Under the pieces are notes generated by a model. The model was not told the DNA's origin, made no database searches, and saw only the letters and a program-made list of their open reading frames with translations. A stretch of 64,000 nucleotides of DNA from Nakamurella sp. PAMC28650 (GTDB lineage: Bacteria; Actinomycetota; Actinomycetes; Mycobacteriales; Nakamurellaceae), in the NCBI RefSeq assembly GCF_014303395.1, contig NZ_CP060298.1:2418001-2482000 (forward strand), in the 5' to 3' direction. Of this stretch, positions 1-7,933 are shown in pieces. The first letter of the stretch is position 1; each line of letters begins with the position of its first letter. A program made the translations under genes and the position numbers.

Positions 1-648
1 CGCCGGGCCGGTGGTGCCCGGCGCCGGGGCCGTCTGCTCCGGTGCGGAAGCGAACCGGACGGACTGCCCGATCGGGTCGGCACCGAGATTGCAGAACGGA
101 TGCGGGCCCTCGCCGCGCGGGAGCAGATCGGCGAGCGCCCAGGCGGCCTGGATCGGCGTCACACCGCCACCGGCCTGCACGATGACCGGGGCGAGGTCCA
201 GATAGACCTCGTCGAGCACCAGGGGCAGGTCCTCCAGGCGAGTCCCGTTGCCGCCCAGCGTGATCCACAGTGACGTGACTCCGTTGGACAGGTCCTCGAT
301 CACCGTGGACGCAGCCTTGGTGGCGTCCGGGTCGACCACCCGGCCGCGGATGTCCCAGCCACGGGTGGCCGGCCGGCGGGGGGCCCCACGGGTGAACGGC
401 TCCACCCCGGGGTCTTCGCGGTCGGCTCGGCGGGGGGCCATGGCCGGGATCCGGAGTCCGTCGACCGTCGTTCGGGCCAGCAGTTCCTCCGGGCTGCCCG
501 CGCGTCCGGACCTGGCCAGGACGGCCTGGGCGGCCCGCTCCCAATCGTCGCGCGTGGCCACCGGCGCGCCGGAGAGCCGCAGGTGCGCTTCGTCGAGCTG
601 ATCGACCATGGGCTGATAGTAGGAGAAAGGCACCCGGTTGCCACGCAT
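1..648 (-). CDS. mutA: Methylmalonyl-CoA mutase small (beta) subunit, partial at left edge
   Basis: The minus-strand frame stays open from an ATG at 648 to the window edge, so only the N-terminal ~216 residues are visible. The translation carries GWDIRGRVVDP, then DLSNGVTSLWITLGG and LVLDEVYLDLAPVIVQAGG, the pattern of the small non-catalytic MutA subunit of B12-dependent methylmalonyl-CoA mutase. That subunit pairs with MutB to interconvert methylmalonyl-CoA and succinyl-CoA. An in-frame stop lies 8 codons before this ATG. A second ATG at 609 is the main alternative start. No strong ribosome binding site is visible. mutB would be expected beyond the left edge. A propionyl-CoA route would fit the acyl-CoA carboxylase beta subunit at 29058, but that link is inference. 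Confidence 0.85.
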   Translation of the reverse strand, partial: MRGNRVPFSYYQPMVDQLDEAHLRLSGAPVATRDDWERAAQAVLARSGRAGSPEELLARTTVDGLRIPAMAPRRADREDPGVEPFTRGAPRRPATRGWDIRGRVVDPDATKAASTVIEDLSNGVTSLWITLGGNGTRLEDLPLVLDEVYLDLAPVIVQAGGGVTPIQAAWALADLLPRGEGPHPFCNLGADPIGQSVRFASAPEQTAPAPGTTGPA

Positions 649-686
649 CGGGGCGCCGAACGGTCCCCGGTGCTACCCGGACCGGG

Positions 687-2162
687 TCACGGCAGGTCCC
701 AGGTGTGCACGGGCTCGTTGGAATGCATGCCGATCGAGTAGAGCCGCAACATCTCGGTGAGGGCCCGGTCCCGGGTCATCCCGGTGGCCTCGAGCCGACC
801 CACCGTCTCGCTCTGCCACCACGATCCGTTGCGCCGTAGCTTGCACCGTTCCTCGACGATGCCCAGGTAGCGATCCCGGGTGGTCGCCCCGACGCCCCAG
901 CGTTCGAGCCCCTGCTCGGCCAACGGCAGCAGATGACGCAGGATCAGTTCGTCCCAGCTGACCTCGCCGAAACCGGGCCAGTAGAAGATCGCGTCGATGC
1001 CGAGTCTGGCCCCCTCATCGAAGTTCGCCTTGGCCGCGTCGAACGACATCTTCGTCCAGACCGGACGATCTTCCGCGGCCAGCATCCTGACCGCTCCGTA
1101 GTAGAAGGCCGCATTGGCCAGCACGTCCACGACGGTCGGTCCGGCCGGCAGCACCCGGTTCTCCACCCGCAGGTGCGGGACGCCGTCGACCACGTCGTAG
1201 ACCGGGCGGTTCCAGCGGTACACCGTCCCGTTGTGCAGCCGGAGTTCCTGCAGCCGTGGGGCCTGGCCGGCGGCCAGGACCGCCTCCGGCTCTTCGTCAG
1301 TGGTCTCGGGCAGCAGCGCCGGGAAGTAACGGACGTTCTCCTCGAACAGATCGAAGATCGAGGTGATCCAGCGCTCGCCGAAGAACACCGGCGGCCGGAC
1401 GCCCTGGTTGCGCAGCTCGGGGGATCGGGTGTCGGTCGCCTGCAGGAACAGCTCCGTCCTGGTCTCGGCCCAGAGTCTCCTGCCGAACAGGAACGGTGAG
1501 TTGGCCCCGAGTGCCAGCTGTGGGCCGGCCAAGGCCTGGGCGGCGTTCCAGGTGGCCGCGAAGTCCTCGGGCGACACCTGCAGGTGCAGCTGCACCGACG
1601 TGCAGGCCGACTCGGGGGCGATGGTGTCGGCGAACATCTTCAGACTCTCGACGCCGGTGATGTCGAGCTCGAGGTCCTCTCGGCGTTGCGCGAAGATCGC
1701 GTCGCTCAGTGCCGCGTAGCGGGGGTTCGCGCTCATCCAGTCGTGGTGGAAGTGCTCCGGCCGCAGTGTCGGCAGGATCCCGATCGAGATGATCTCCGAC
1801 CCCGACTGGTTGGCCATCGCCTCTGCGTGGTTCATCGAGTCGCGGAGCATCTTCTCCAGGTCCAGCAACGAGTCGCCGGTCAGCGGTCCGGGCGGGACGT
1901 TGAGTTCGATGTTGTACTGGCCCAGTTCGGTCTGGTACGCCGGATCGGCGATGGCGGCCAGCACCCGGGCATTGGCCATGTCCGGCTGCCAGTCCCGGTC
2001 GACGAGGTTCAACTCGATCTCCAGCCCGGTGAGCGGTTCGTCGAAGTCGAACTTGTGCTCGGCCAGCATCCTCTCGAAGACATCCAGGCAACGTCGGACC
2101 TTCTCGCGGTAGCGCTGACGCTGCTCCCTGGTGAACGAACCGCTGGAGATGTCGTCGCCCAT
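687..2162 (-). CDS. Glutamate-cysteine ligase family protein (GCS2-like ATP-dependent carboxylate-amine ligase)
   Basis: A 491-residue protein. The start at 2162 is chosen because GGAGGA sits 5 nt upstream; an in-frame start at 2186 lacks such a site. The N-terminal GLEIELNLVD followed by QYNIELNVPPGPL resembles the GCS2 glutamate-binding core. Further on are SVQLHLQVSPEDFAATWN and NGTVYRWNRPVYDV, typical of this fold. Family members form a gamma-glutamyl or similar amide bond using ATP. Actinomycetes generally make mycothiol rather than glutathione, so the true product is uncertain. An ergothioneine-type gamma-glutamylcysteine role (as EgtA) is possible, but no other egt gene is in view. It is divergent from the amidohydrolase at 2341 and ends 38 nt before mutA. 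The family call is firm; the substrate is open. Confidence 0.8.
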   Translation of the reverse strand: MGDDISSGSFTREQRQRYREKVRRCLDVFERMLAEHKFDFDEPLTGLEIELNLVDRDWQPDMANARVLAAIADPAYQTELGQYNIELNVPPGPLTGDSLLDLEKMLRDSMNHAEAMANQSGSEIISIGILPTLRPEHFHHDWMSANPRYAALSDAIFAQRREDLELDITGVESLKMFADTIAPESACTSVQLHLQVSPEDFAATWNAAQALAGPQLALGANSPFLFGRRLWAETRTELFLQATDTRSPELRNQGVRPPVFFGERWITSIFDLFEENVRYFPALLPETTDEEPEAVLAAGQAPRLQELRLHNGTVYRWNRPVYDVVDGVPHLRVENRVLPAGPTVVDVLANAAFYYGAVRMLAAEDRPVWTKMSFDAAKANFDEGARLGIDAIFYWPGFGEVSWDELILRHLLPLAEQGLERWGVGATTRDRYLGIVEERCKLRRNGSWWQSETVGRLEATGMTRDRALTEMLRLYSIGMHSNEPVHTWDLP

Positions 2163-2340
2163 GGTTCCTCCGGTGTGCTGGGTCACCTCGCTGCGCGGCC
2201 ATCGCCGTCACCCACCCGGCCACGCCCGTCACAGCCAACCACACGGGTAACGTGGCCCGCGTCCCGGCTCGTGCGCCCGATGGCAGGGGCATGGCGGGAC
2301 CGGGCAGCACAAGTGAACGATCCTCGATGATGGCGGGCAG

Positions 2341-3594
2341 ATGACCTCCTCCGGCGCGATGGCGCAGCTCCAGATCCCGACCGACCTCGGTGCCGGGCGC
2401 GGCCCCGAGTGGCTCGACGCCTACCTGGCCGGTGGGTTGGACGGCCTCGTCGCACTGCGCCGGCAGATCCACTCGCACCCCGAACTGGCCCGGAGCGAGT
2501 CGGGGACCTCGGAGTTGATCCTGAACGCCCTCGCCACCGCCGGCATCAGCGGGAAGCTGCTGCCCGTGGGGACCGGGGTGGTGGCCGAGATCGGTTCCGG
2601 TGAAAGGGTCATCGCGCTGCGGGCCGACATCGACGCCCTGCCACTGCGGGAGGCGTCCGGACTCCCCTTCGCCTCCAGCGTGCCGGGGATCTGCCACGCG
2701 TGCGGTCACGACGTGCACACGACGGCGCTGATCGGCGCGGCGCAGGCCCTGGCCCGGGCAGGCGATCTGCCGGGACGGGTCAGGCTGATCTTCCAGCCGG
2801 CCGAGGAGGTGATGCCGGGCGGCTCGCACGACGTCATCGTGGCGGGGCTGTTGGAGGGCGTGGAGAAGATCTTCACGATCCACTGCGATCCACGGCTGGA
2901 GGTCGGCCGGGTGGGGTTGCGGGCCGGTCTGATCACCTCGACCAGTGACGTCGTGGAGGTACTGCTGACGGGCCCCGGTGGCCACACCGCGCGTCCCCAC
3001 CTCACCGCCGATCTGATCTACGCCCTCGGCCTGGTGATCACCGGACTGCCCGCGCTGCTCACCCGCCGGATGAACCCGCGGTCGGTCCCGGTGATGGTGT
3101 GGGGCAACGTCAGGTCCGGGATCGCCGACAATGCGATCCCCGAATCAGGGTCGTTGCGCGGCACCCTGCGTCTGATGGACCGCGCCGGCTGGGACCTGGC
3201 CGAACCGCTGGTCCGGGAACTGGTCGCCGACCTGCTCGCCCCGACCAGGGTCGGCTTCACCGTCAACTACCTGCGCGGGGTCCCTCCGGTGGACAACGAC
3301 GCGGCCTGCACCGCAGTCCTGGCGGCCGCGGTGGGCGCCGCCGTCGGCGCGGGAGGGGTTGCGGTGGCGGAGCAGTCGACCGGCGCCGAGGACTTCGCGG
3401 AGTTCCTGGGCTACGCCCCCGGAGCGCTGGCCAGGCTGGGCGTCTGGGATGGCGTCGGACCGCAGGTCGACCTCCACTCGCCGGGGTTCTGGGCCGACGA
3501 GCGGGCCATCGCCGTCGCCGTCCGGCTCTTCGTGCACACCGCACTCGAGTCGCTCTCTCTACCACCGTCAGCACCGGATCGAGCGGTTGGCTAA
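2341..3594 (+). CDS. M20 family amidohydrolase (AmiA/HipO-like metallopeptidase)
   Basis: A 417-residue cytoplasmic protein without a signal peptide. Metal-ligand motifs are in order: ALRADIDALP near residue 100, CHACGHDVHTTALIGAA near 118, and IFQPAEEVMPGGS near 155. A lid domain follows (GPGGHTARPH), and STGAEDFAEF lies near the C-terminus. This is the binuclear-metal amidohydrolase pattern that cleaves N-acyl or N-carbamoyl amino acids and related amides. The length is normal for the family (about 390-430). The precise substrate cannot be read from sequence. A start at 2359 (second Met) is possible. In mycobacteria an AmiA-type gene lies near a cyclotransferase-like gene and lpdA, as here. 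The stop codon lies inside a 13-bp inverted repeat. Confidence 0.88.
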   Translation: MTSSGAMAQLQIPTDLGAGRGPEWLDAYLAGGLDGLVALRRQIHSHPELARSESGTSELILNALATAGISGKLLPVGTGVVAEIGSGERVIALRADIDALPLREASGLPFASSVPGICHACGHDVHTTALIGAAQALARAGDLPGRVRLIFQPAEEVMPGGSHDVIVAGLLEGVEKIFTIHCDPRLEVGRVGLRAGLITSTSDVVEVLLTGPGGHTARPHLTADLIYALGLVITGLPALLTRRMNPRSVPVMVWGNVRSGIADNAIPESGSLRGTLRLMDRAGWDLAEPLVRELVADLLAPTRVGFTVNYLRGVPPVDNDAACTAVLAAAVGAAVGAGGVAVAEQSTGAEDFAEFLGYAPGALARLGVWDGVGPQVDLHSPGFWADERAIAVAVRLFVHTALESLSLPPSAPDRAVG

Positions 3595-3636
3595 AGCGGG
3601 CAAATCAGACAAAAATGGCCCATAGCCAACCGCTCG
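3580..3636. terminator. 13-bp inverted repeat between convergent genes
   Basis: Perfect arms CGAGCGGTTGGCT (3580-3592) and AGCCAACCGCTCG (3624-3636) enclose a 31-nt AT-richer loop. The left arm overlaps the last codons and stop of the amidohydrolase, and a G-rich tract with GGGTTTGGGG follows on the right. The position between convergent genes suggests transcription termination, but the long loop is atypical. Confidence 0.45.
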
Positions 3637-3675
3637 ACGGGGGTTTGGGGGGCGCGCGGGGCGGGGGGCGGGGGC

Positions 3676-4128
3676 TCAGGTGCCGTTCGACCGGCAGGGC
3701 CGGCGGCGCATCTGGGCGACGTACTCGGTCGGCGCGTCTGCAGCCTCGGCCGCGTCCGCGATGACACCGAGGTAACGCGCGGACGGCACGCCGCCCTCGA
3801 ACGCCTGCAGGGCGTAGAGCCAGGCCAGCTTGTCGCCCTCCAGGGTCTGCACCATGAGCCGGATCTTGGTGTACAGGCCCAGATCGGCGCCTTCCCACGA
3901 GTCCAGGTTGCGTTCGTCCGACGAGGCCATGTCGTACAGCACGACGAACACGCTGGACTCCGGCTCCTCGACGACCATCGCCAGCGCGCCCTCCCAGCCC
4001 AGGTCCTCGCCGCCGAACGTCAGCCGCCAACCCGGCAGCCAACCGGTGCCGGCGACGGGGGAGGAGGGGCAGCGCTGCAACATCTGCGCCGGGTCCATGT
4101 TGGACCCGTACGCCGCATAGAGAGCCAT
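3676..4128 (-). CDS. Gamma-glutamylcyclotransferase-like protein (GGCT/AIG2 fold)
   Basis: A 150-residue protein beginning MALYAAYGSNMDPAQM. The YGSNM segment is the substrate-binding loop of the gamma-glutamylcyclotransferase-like fold. RLTFGG and SWEGADLGLY follow, as in bacterial homologues. The family releases 5-oxoproline from gamma-glutamyl compounds or acts on related amides; the true substrate is not predictable. No ribosome binding site precedes the ATG. Instead TAGGCT lies 7 nt upstream on the minus strand, suggesting a leaderless transcript. It converges on the amidohydrolase and is divergent from the glycosyltransferase at 4259. A functional tie to the glutamate-cysteine ligase family gene nearby is tempting but unproven. 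Confidence 0.8.
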   Translation of the reverse strand: MALYAAYGSNMDPAQMLQRCPSSPVAGTGWLPGWRLTFGGEDLGWEGALAMVVEEPESSVFVVLYDMASSDERNLDSWEGADLGLYTKIRLMVQTLEGDKLAWLYALQAFEGGVPSARYLGVIADAAEAADAPTEYVAQMRRRPCRSNGT

Positions 4129-4258
4129 GTTGCGCAGCCTATCGGCACATCAGCCGTCGGCCGACGCCGCCGGAGGTGGTCGGCATTCGCGGACCGTGTC
4201 CGGCGAAAGGGGCCGCGTCAACGCCGGGAGGCGCCTGCGACATGGCAGGATCGGCCGC

Positions 4259-6298
4259 GTGGCAGACCAGGTGCAGCAGATCACCGTGCAGCGGATCCTC
4301 GGCCCGACGAACGCTGCGGCGCAGGGCGACCGGGAACGTCCGGTCACGTTGTGGCGGAACCCGATGCTGATCGAATTCCCCGAGCACACCGCCCCGGTGG
4401 CCTCGGTGATCATCCCGGTGCACGGGCAGTGGACGGTGACGCAGGACTGCCTGCAGTCGCTGTCCCGCCTGCACTCGAGCACGCCGTTCGAGGTCGTCGT
4501 CGTCGACGACTGCTCGCCGGACGACACGGCTGACGAACTCGCGGCCATCCCGGGCCTGCGTCACGTCCGGACCGGGCGCAACACCGGTTTCGTCGGCGCG
4601 TGCAACCTCGGCGCCGAGCACGCCCGCGGCTCGGTCCTGGTCTTCCTGAACAACGACACGCTGGTGCACCATCGTTGGCTGGACGTGCTGGTCGAGACCC
4701 TCGACCAGGACCCGACGATCGGGTTGGTGGGCTCGCTGCTGATGTACCCGGACGGGCTGGTCCAGGAGTCGGGCGGCATCATCTTCCAGGACGGCTCCGG
4801 CCACAACTTCGGGCGGCGTTGGTGGCCCGAGAACTCGGCCATCCGGGGGACGCGTGAGGTCGACTACTGCTCCGGAGCCTCCATCGCAGTGCGGCGCGCC
4901 CTTTTCGAGGAGCTGGGTGGTTTCGACATCCGTTACGCACCAGCGTATTACGAAGATGTCGACCTCTGCTTCGGAATCCGCAGTCTCGGCTACCGGGTCG
5001 TCGTGCAGCCGGAGTCGGTGCTCACCCATCTCGAGGGCGTCAGCAACGGCAGGGACGACACCGGGGGTCTGAAGAGGTTCCAGCGGGTCAACCGTGCCGC
5101 CTTCCTGCGGAAGTGGCGGAAGGAACTGGTGGTCAACGGCCCGAACGACGGTCCGGCGTCGGTGTGGAACGGCCGCCATCGCCGCCCCAGGGGGATGGTG
5201 CTGATCTACGAGTCCGACGTGCCGACCCCCGATCAGGATGCGGGGTCCCGGCGGCTCAAGGCGATCATCGACGAATTGCGCGGCCTCGGTTTTGCGGTCT
5301 ACCTCGCTCCGGCGAAGCGGCGCGGCCTCCAGCCCTACACGCGCGATCTGGAGCGTGAGGGCGTGACGGTCCTGACCACCCTGGAGGAGCAGCACGGGTT
5401 CCTGATCGAGGCCGGTCCGGCGATCAGCACGATCATCCTCAGCCGTCCGCAGGTGGCCGGCGCGGTGATGGAGCAGGTGCTGCAGTACGCGCCGGATGCG
5501 CTGACCATCTACGACTCGGTCGACCTGCACGGCCGGAGGCTGCTGGCCCAGTCGGAGATCGAGAACGACCCGAGACTGCGCCGGATGGCCGGCTACATCT
5601 GGGAACTCGAGCGGACGGCGATGAAGATCACCGACATCACGCTCGTCGTGTCGCCGGTGGAGAAGGAATATCTCGCCGGCCGTGAACCGGGGGTCCAGGT
5701 CGAGCTTCTCTCCCTGGTCCACCAGGCGGTGGTGACCGATCCGCGACCGACCGGCCGACGGGACATCGTCATGGTCGGCAACTACAACCACCCGCCCAAC
5801 ATCGATGGTGCGCAATGGATGTCGCGTGAGGTGATGCCGCTGATCAGGAAGGTCGTCCCCGACGCCACGCTGAATCTCGTCGGGTCCAACCTCGGTCCGG
5901 CCGTGGCCGCGCTGGCCGGTCCAGGGGTCGAGGTGGTCGGCTGGGTCAAGGACCTCGCGCCGGTCTACGCCGCGGCGCGGGTCGTGGTGGCGCCGCTGCG
6001 TTTCGGCGCGGGAGTCAAGGGCAAGGTGGCCGAGGCGGTGGAGCACGGGTTGCCCATCGTCGGGACCTCGGTGGCGTTCGAGGGCATGCCGGTGATCGCC
6101 GGAACGGACGTGGCCGTGGGTGACACTCCAGAAGCCTTCGCCGCCGCAGTGATCAAGCTCCTGCAGGACGACGACCAGTGGGTCAGCATGGCGGCCAGCG
6201 GACAACGGCGCATCCTGGAGGCGTTCTCCCCGAAGCAGGCCCGGACCGTGCTGGAGCGGATCCTGAACGACGTCCCGGGATGGACCAGGGCCGGCTGA
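4259..6298 (+). CDS. Two-domain glycosyltransferase (GT2 plus GT4-like)
   Basis: A 679-residue protein from a GTG at 4259. CAGGAT lies 7 nt upstream and could act as a -10 box, so the message may be leaderless. Residues ~48-275 are a GT-A/GT2 domain with VASVIIPVHG, VVVDDCSPDDT, NTGFVGACN, FLNNDT and YYEDVDLC. Residues ~310-670 form a GT-B (GT1/GT4-like) domain with MVGNYNHPPN, VVGWVKDL and APLRFGAGVKGKVAEA followed by HGLPIVGT. There is no signal peptide or membrane segment, so it should act in the cytoplasm building a glycan. It starts a block with a coiled-coil protein and two methyltransferase-like proteins. This combination suggests assembly and methyl capping of a surface polysaccharide; the sugar is unknown. 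Confidence 0.88.
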   Translation: MADQVQQITVQRILGPTNAAAQGDRERPVTLWRNPMLIEFPEHTAPVASVIIPVHGQWTVTQDCLQSLSRLHSSTPFEVVVVDDCSPDDTADELAAIPGLRHVRTGRNTGFVGACNLGAEHARGSVLVFLNNDTLVHHRWLDVLVETLDQDPTIGLVGSLLMYPDGLVQESGGIIFQDGSGHNFGRRWWPENSAIRGTREVDYCSGASIAVRRALFEELGGFDIRYAPAYYEDVDLCFGIRSLGYRVVVQPESVLTHLEGVSNGRDDTGGLKRFQRVNRAAFLRKWRKELVVNGPNDGPASVWNGRHRRPRGMVLIYESDVPTPDQDAGSRRLKAIIDELRGLGFAVYLAPAKRRGLQPYTRDLEREGVTVLTTLEEQHGFLIEAGPAISTIILSRPQVAGAVMEQVLQYAPDALTIYDSVDLHGRRLLAQSEIENDPRLRRMAGYIWELERTAMKITDITLVVSPVEKEYLAGREPGVQVELLSLVHQAVVTDPRPTGRRDIVMVGNYNHPPNIDGAQWMSREVMPLIRKVVPDATLNLVGSNLGPAVAALAGPGVEVVGWVKDLAPVYAAARVVVAPLRFGAGVKGKVAEAVEHGLPIVGTSVAFEGMPVIAGTDVAVGDTPEAFAAAVIKLLQDDDQWVSMAASGQRRILEAFSPKQARTVLERILNDVPGWTRAG

Positions 6299-6327
6299 CG
6301 GTCGGCACCGGCCGGAAACAGGGTCGG

Positions 6328-6350
6328 GCGGCCGAGCACCATCGGGCCGC
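6328..6350. terminator. Hairpin between convergent genes
   Basis: GCGGCCGA (6328-6335) pairs with TCGGGCCGC (6342-6350) through a 6-nt loop with one bulged base. It overlaps the stop codon of the coiled-coil gene and lies 30 nt after the glycosyltransferase stop, so it may end transcription from both sides. Confidence 0.4.
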
Positions 6351-6835
6351 TAGACCAGGCGTCGGTACCGTTCCCGCCGCTTGGTGCCGGCCGGGAGCAG
6401 ACGTTCCACGCCCCGGCGATAGACGCTGAGCGTCCGGTAGAGGCGGGACCCCACGATCTCCCCGAGCTGCTCCTCCTGCTCCCTCAGCTGCTGCTCCAGC
6501 TCGCCGACCCGCTGCTGCAGTGGATCCACGTCGGCGGCCCTTCGCCGTAGATCCGACGTCTCCGCCAGGGCTGCGTCGGACTCCGCGACCCGCTGCTCGA
6601 CCACCTCTTCGAGCGAGCGGACATCCGAGGGGTCCGCCCAACGATCGTGCAGAACCCCCAGGTAGTGGCGCATGTGGTTCAGCGAGGACAGTGCACTGGA
6701 TTCGGCGATGCAGGCGGCGAGCAGCTCCTCCCGCGCGATCTTCAACTCGAGCTCGGCCCCGTCCAGTTCGTCCTGCAGGTCGCTGCTCTCCGGGACGGCC
6801 TCGCTCGTTTCCTCCACCGGATTGCCGTCGGGCAT
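6350..6835 (-). CDS. Coiled-coil protein associated with glycosyltransferases, function unknown
   Basis: A 161-residue, highly charged protein. Residues ~20-125 are rich in Glu, Leu, Arg and Gln with heptad-like spacing (for example RVGELEQQLREQEEQLGEI), predicting a long coiled coil. The C-terminal segment GSRLYRTLSVYRRGVERL followed by basic residues resembles the short amphipathic tail at the end of many actinobacterial glycosyltransferases and sugar methyltransferases. No enzymatic motif is present. There is no signal peptide, and no clear ribosome binding site beyond a G-rich stretch. It lies between the two-domain glycosyltransferase (convergent) and a methyltransferase-like gene (same strand). 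It might hold glycan-assembly enzymes together or at the membrane; that is inference only. Confidence 0.7.
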   Translation of the reverse strand: MPDGNPVEETSEAVPESSDLQDELDGAELELKIAREELLAACIAESSALSSLNHMRHYLGVLHDRWADPSDVRSLEEVVEQRVAESDAALAETSDLRRRAADVDPLQQRVGELEQQLREQEEQLGEIVGSRLYRTLSVYRRGVERLLPAGTKRRERYRRLV

Positions 6836-6969
6836 CGTCCCACCCCGCTTCCCGTGCCTCCGGACCGAGCCCGGGCGTCACCTGACGTTGAAAGACTGAC
6901 ACTAGGCCATCGCCGGCCGTCACATGGTGTGCGGCGCGGGGCGGGACGCAGTGCGGATCGGTGTCGGGG

Positions 6970-7782
6970 TCAGGCCTTCTCAGCGATCAGCACCAGGGGG
7001 GTGCCGTTCCCCAGGTAGCCGAAGGCGGAACTCCAGTGCACCAGCGCGTACGCATCGGCGAACCCCGCCACCCGGCAACGGTCCATCAGATCCCAGCCGA
7101 GCTGATGACGCCACGGACCGGTGGCCTGCTCGCCCTCGGCGAGACTGATCGTCGTCTGGGCCCAGGCGTGGAACGGGATGGACAGGACGAGACGTCCGCC
7201 TGGCGCGAGGGTTTCGACGACGTCACGCAGCGTCGCGTTCAGGTCGACGACGCTCGGCAGCAGGTCGATCGAGAAGATGCCGACCGTCGGCGGCCGGTCG
7301 CGGTCCTCCTCCGGCTGCGTGGCGACCCGCAGGCCAGGGTGCTGTCCGGCCACCCCCGAGGCCCAGGCTCCGAACGCTCCCGGGTTCCCGTCGATCCGGA
7401 TCGTGCGGTCGATCCCCTGGACGGAGAGCGCCAGCGCCCGGAACTGCTCGGCCAGGAACCTCTGGCGGGCCGACATCGAGCACGTGGGACAGACCAGGCG
7501 CTCCCAGAAGTTCGGGGTGATCCCGTCGGAGGACTCGAGATCGACGTGGAGCAGACTGCCGTGGCCGCAGACCCGGCACCAGGCCGGCAGGACCCACGAG
7601 GAAAGGTCCCTGGCGCTGAGCGCCAGCTGCTTCTCGAACGCGATCTTCGGTGCCGATCGCCCGTGGAGCTGGGTGAACTCGGCCAGCGATCGCACCACCT
7701 CGACGAAATCGGCACCACCGGGGAGATCCAGGGGCCCGATCTCCGGACGGCTGTTCGCCGTCGGCAACGCAGTGCCAGTCAT
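6970..7782 (-). CDS. SAM-methyltransferase-like protein with N-terminal zinc ribbon
   Basis: A 270-residue protein starting at ATG 7782. TACCCT lies 7 nt upstream with no Shine-Dalgarno sequence, so a leaderless message is likely. Two Cys pairs (WCRVCGHG near residue 75 and CPTCSMSARQRF near 103) form a zinc-ribbon-like module. It is followed by a degenerate Rossmann methyltransferase region with DVVETLAPGGRLVLSIPFH, the usual post-motif-III pattern. The N-terminal GxGxG SAM motif is not obvious. Proteins of this kind occur in polysaccharide gene clusters and are presumed to methylate sugars. It is divergent from the methyltransferase at 7934. The substrate is unknown, and activity is uncertain because the SAM site is weak. 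Confidence 0.65.
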   Translation of the reverse strand: MTGTALPTANSRPEIGPLDLPGGADFVEVVRSLAEFTQLHGRSAPKIAFEKQLALSARDLSSWVLPAWCRVCGHGSLLHVDLESSDGITPNFWERLVCPTCSMSARQRFLAEQFRALALSVQGIDRTIRIDGNPGAFGAWASGVAGQHPGLRVATQPEEDRDRPPTVGIFSIDLLPSVVDLNATLRDVVETLAPGGRLVLSIPFHAWAQTTISLAEGEQATGPWRHQLGWDLMDRCRVAGFADAYALVHWSSAFGYLGNGTPLVLIAEKA

Positions 7783-7933
7783 AGCACCGAGGGTAGGGCA
7801 TCGCCGGGTCACCCGAGCAGGGATCCGCGCGTCGGTCCGGTCGGTCACAGCCGCTGCTACCGTGGCCTTTCCGCGGATGGATTCCGTGGGTGGGCGGCGG
7901 TGGCCGCGTGCTGGATCGAGAAGGGAGATCGAT

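Noticed and set aside
300-644. 114-codon minus-strand frame near the left edge
   Set aside because: It is an alternative frame of the mutA start region. The mutA frame has the conserved motifs.
1297-3000. Long minus-strand open frame across the ligase and amidohydrolase genes
   Set aside because: It is antisense or out of frame to two genes with clear motifs, and its translation is Arg/Pro/Gly-rich low complexity, as expected for a GC-rich shadow frame.
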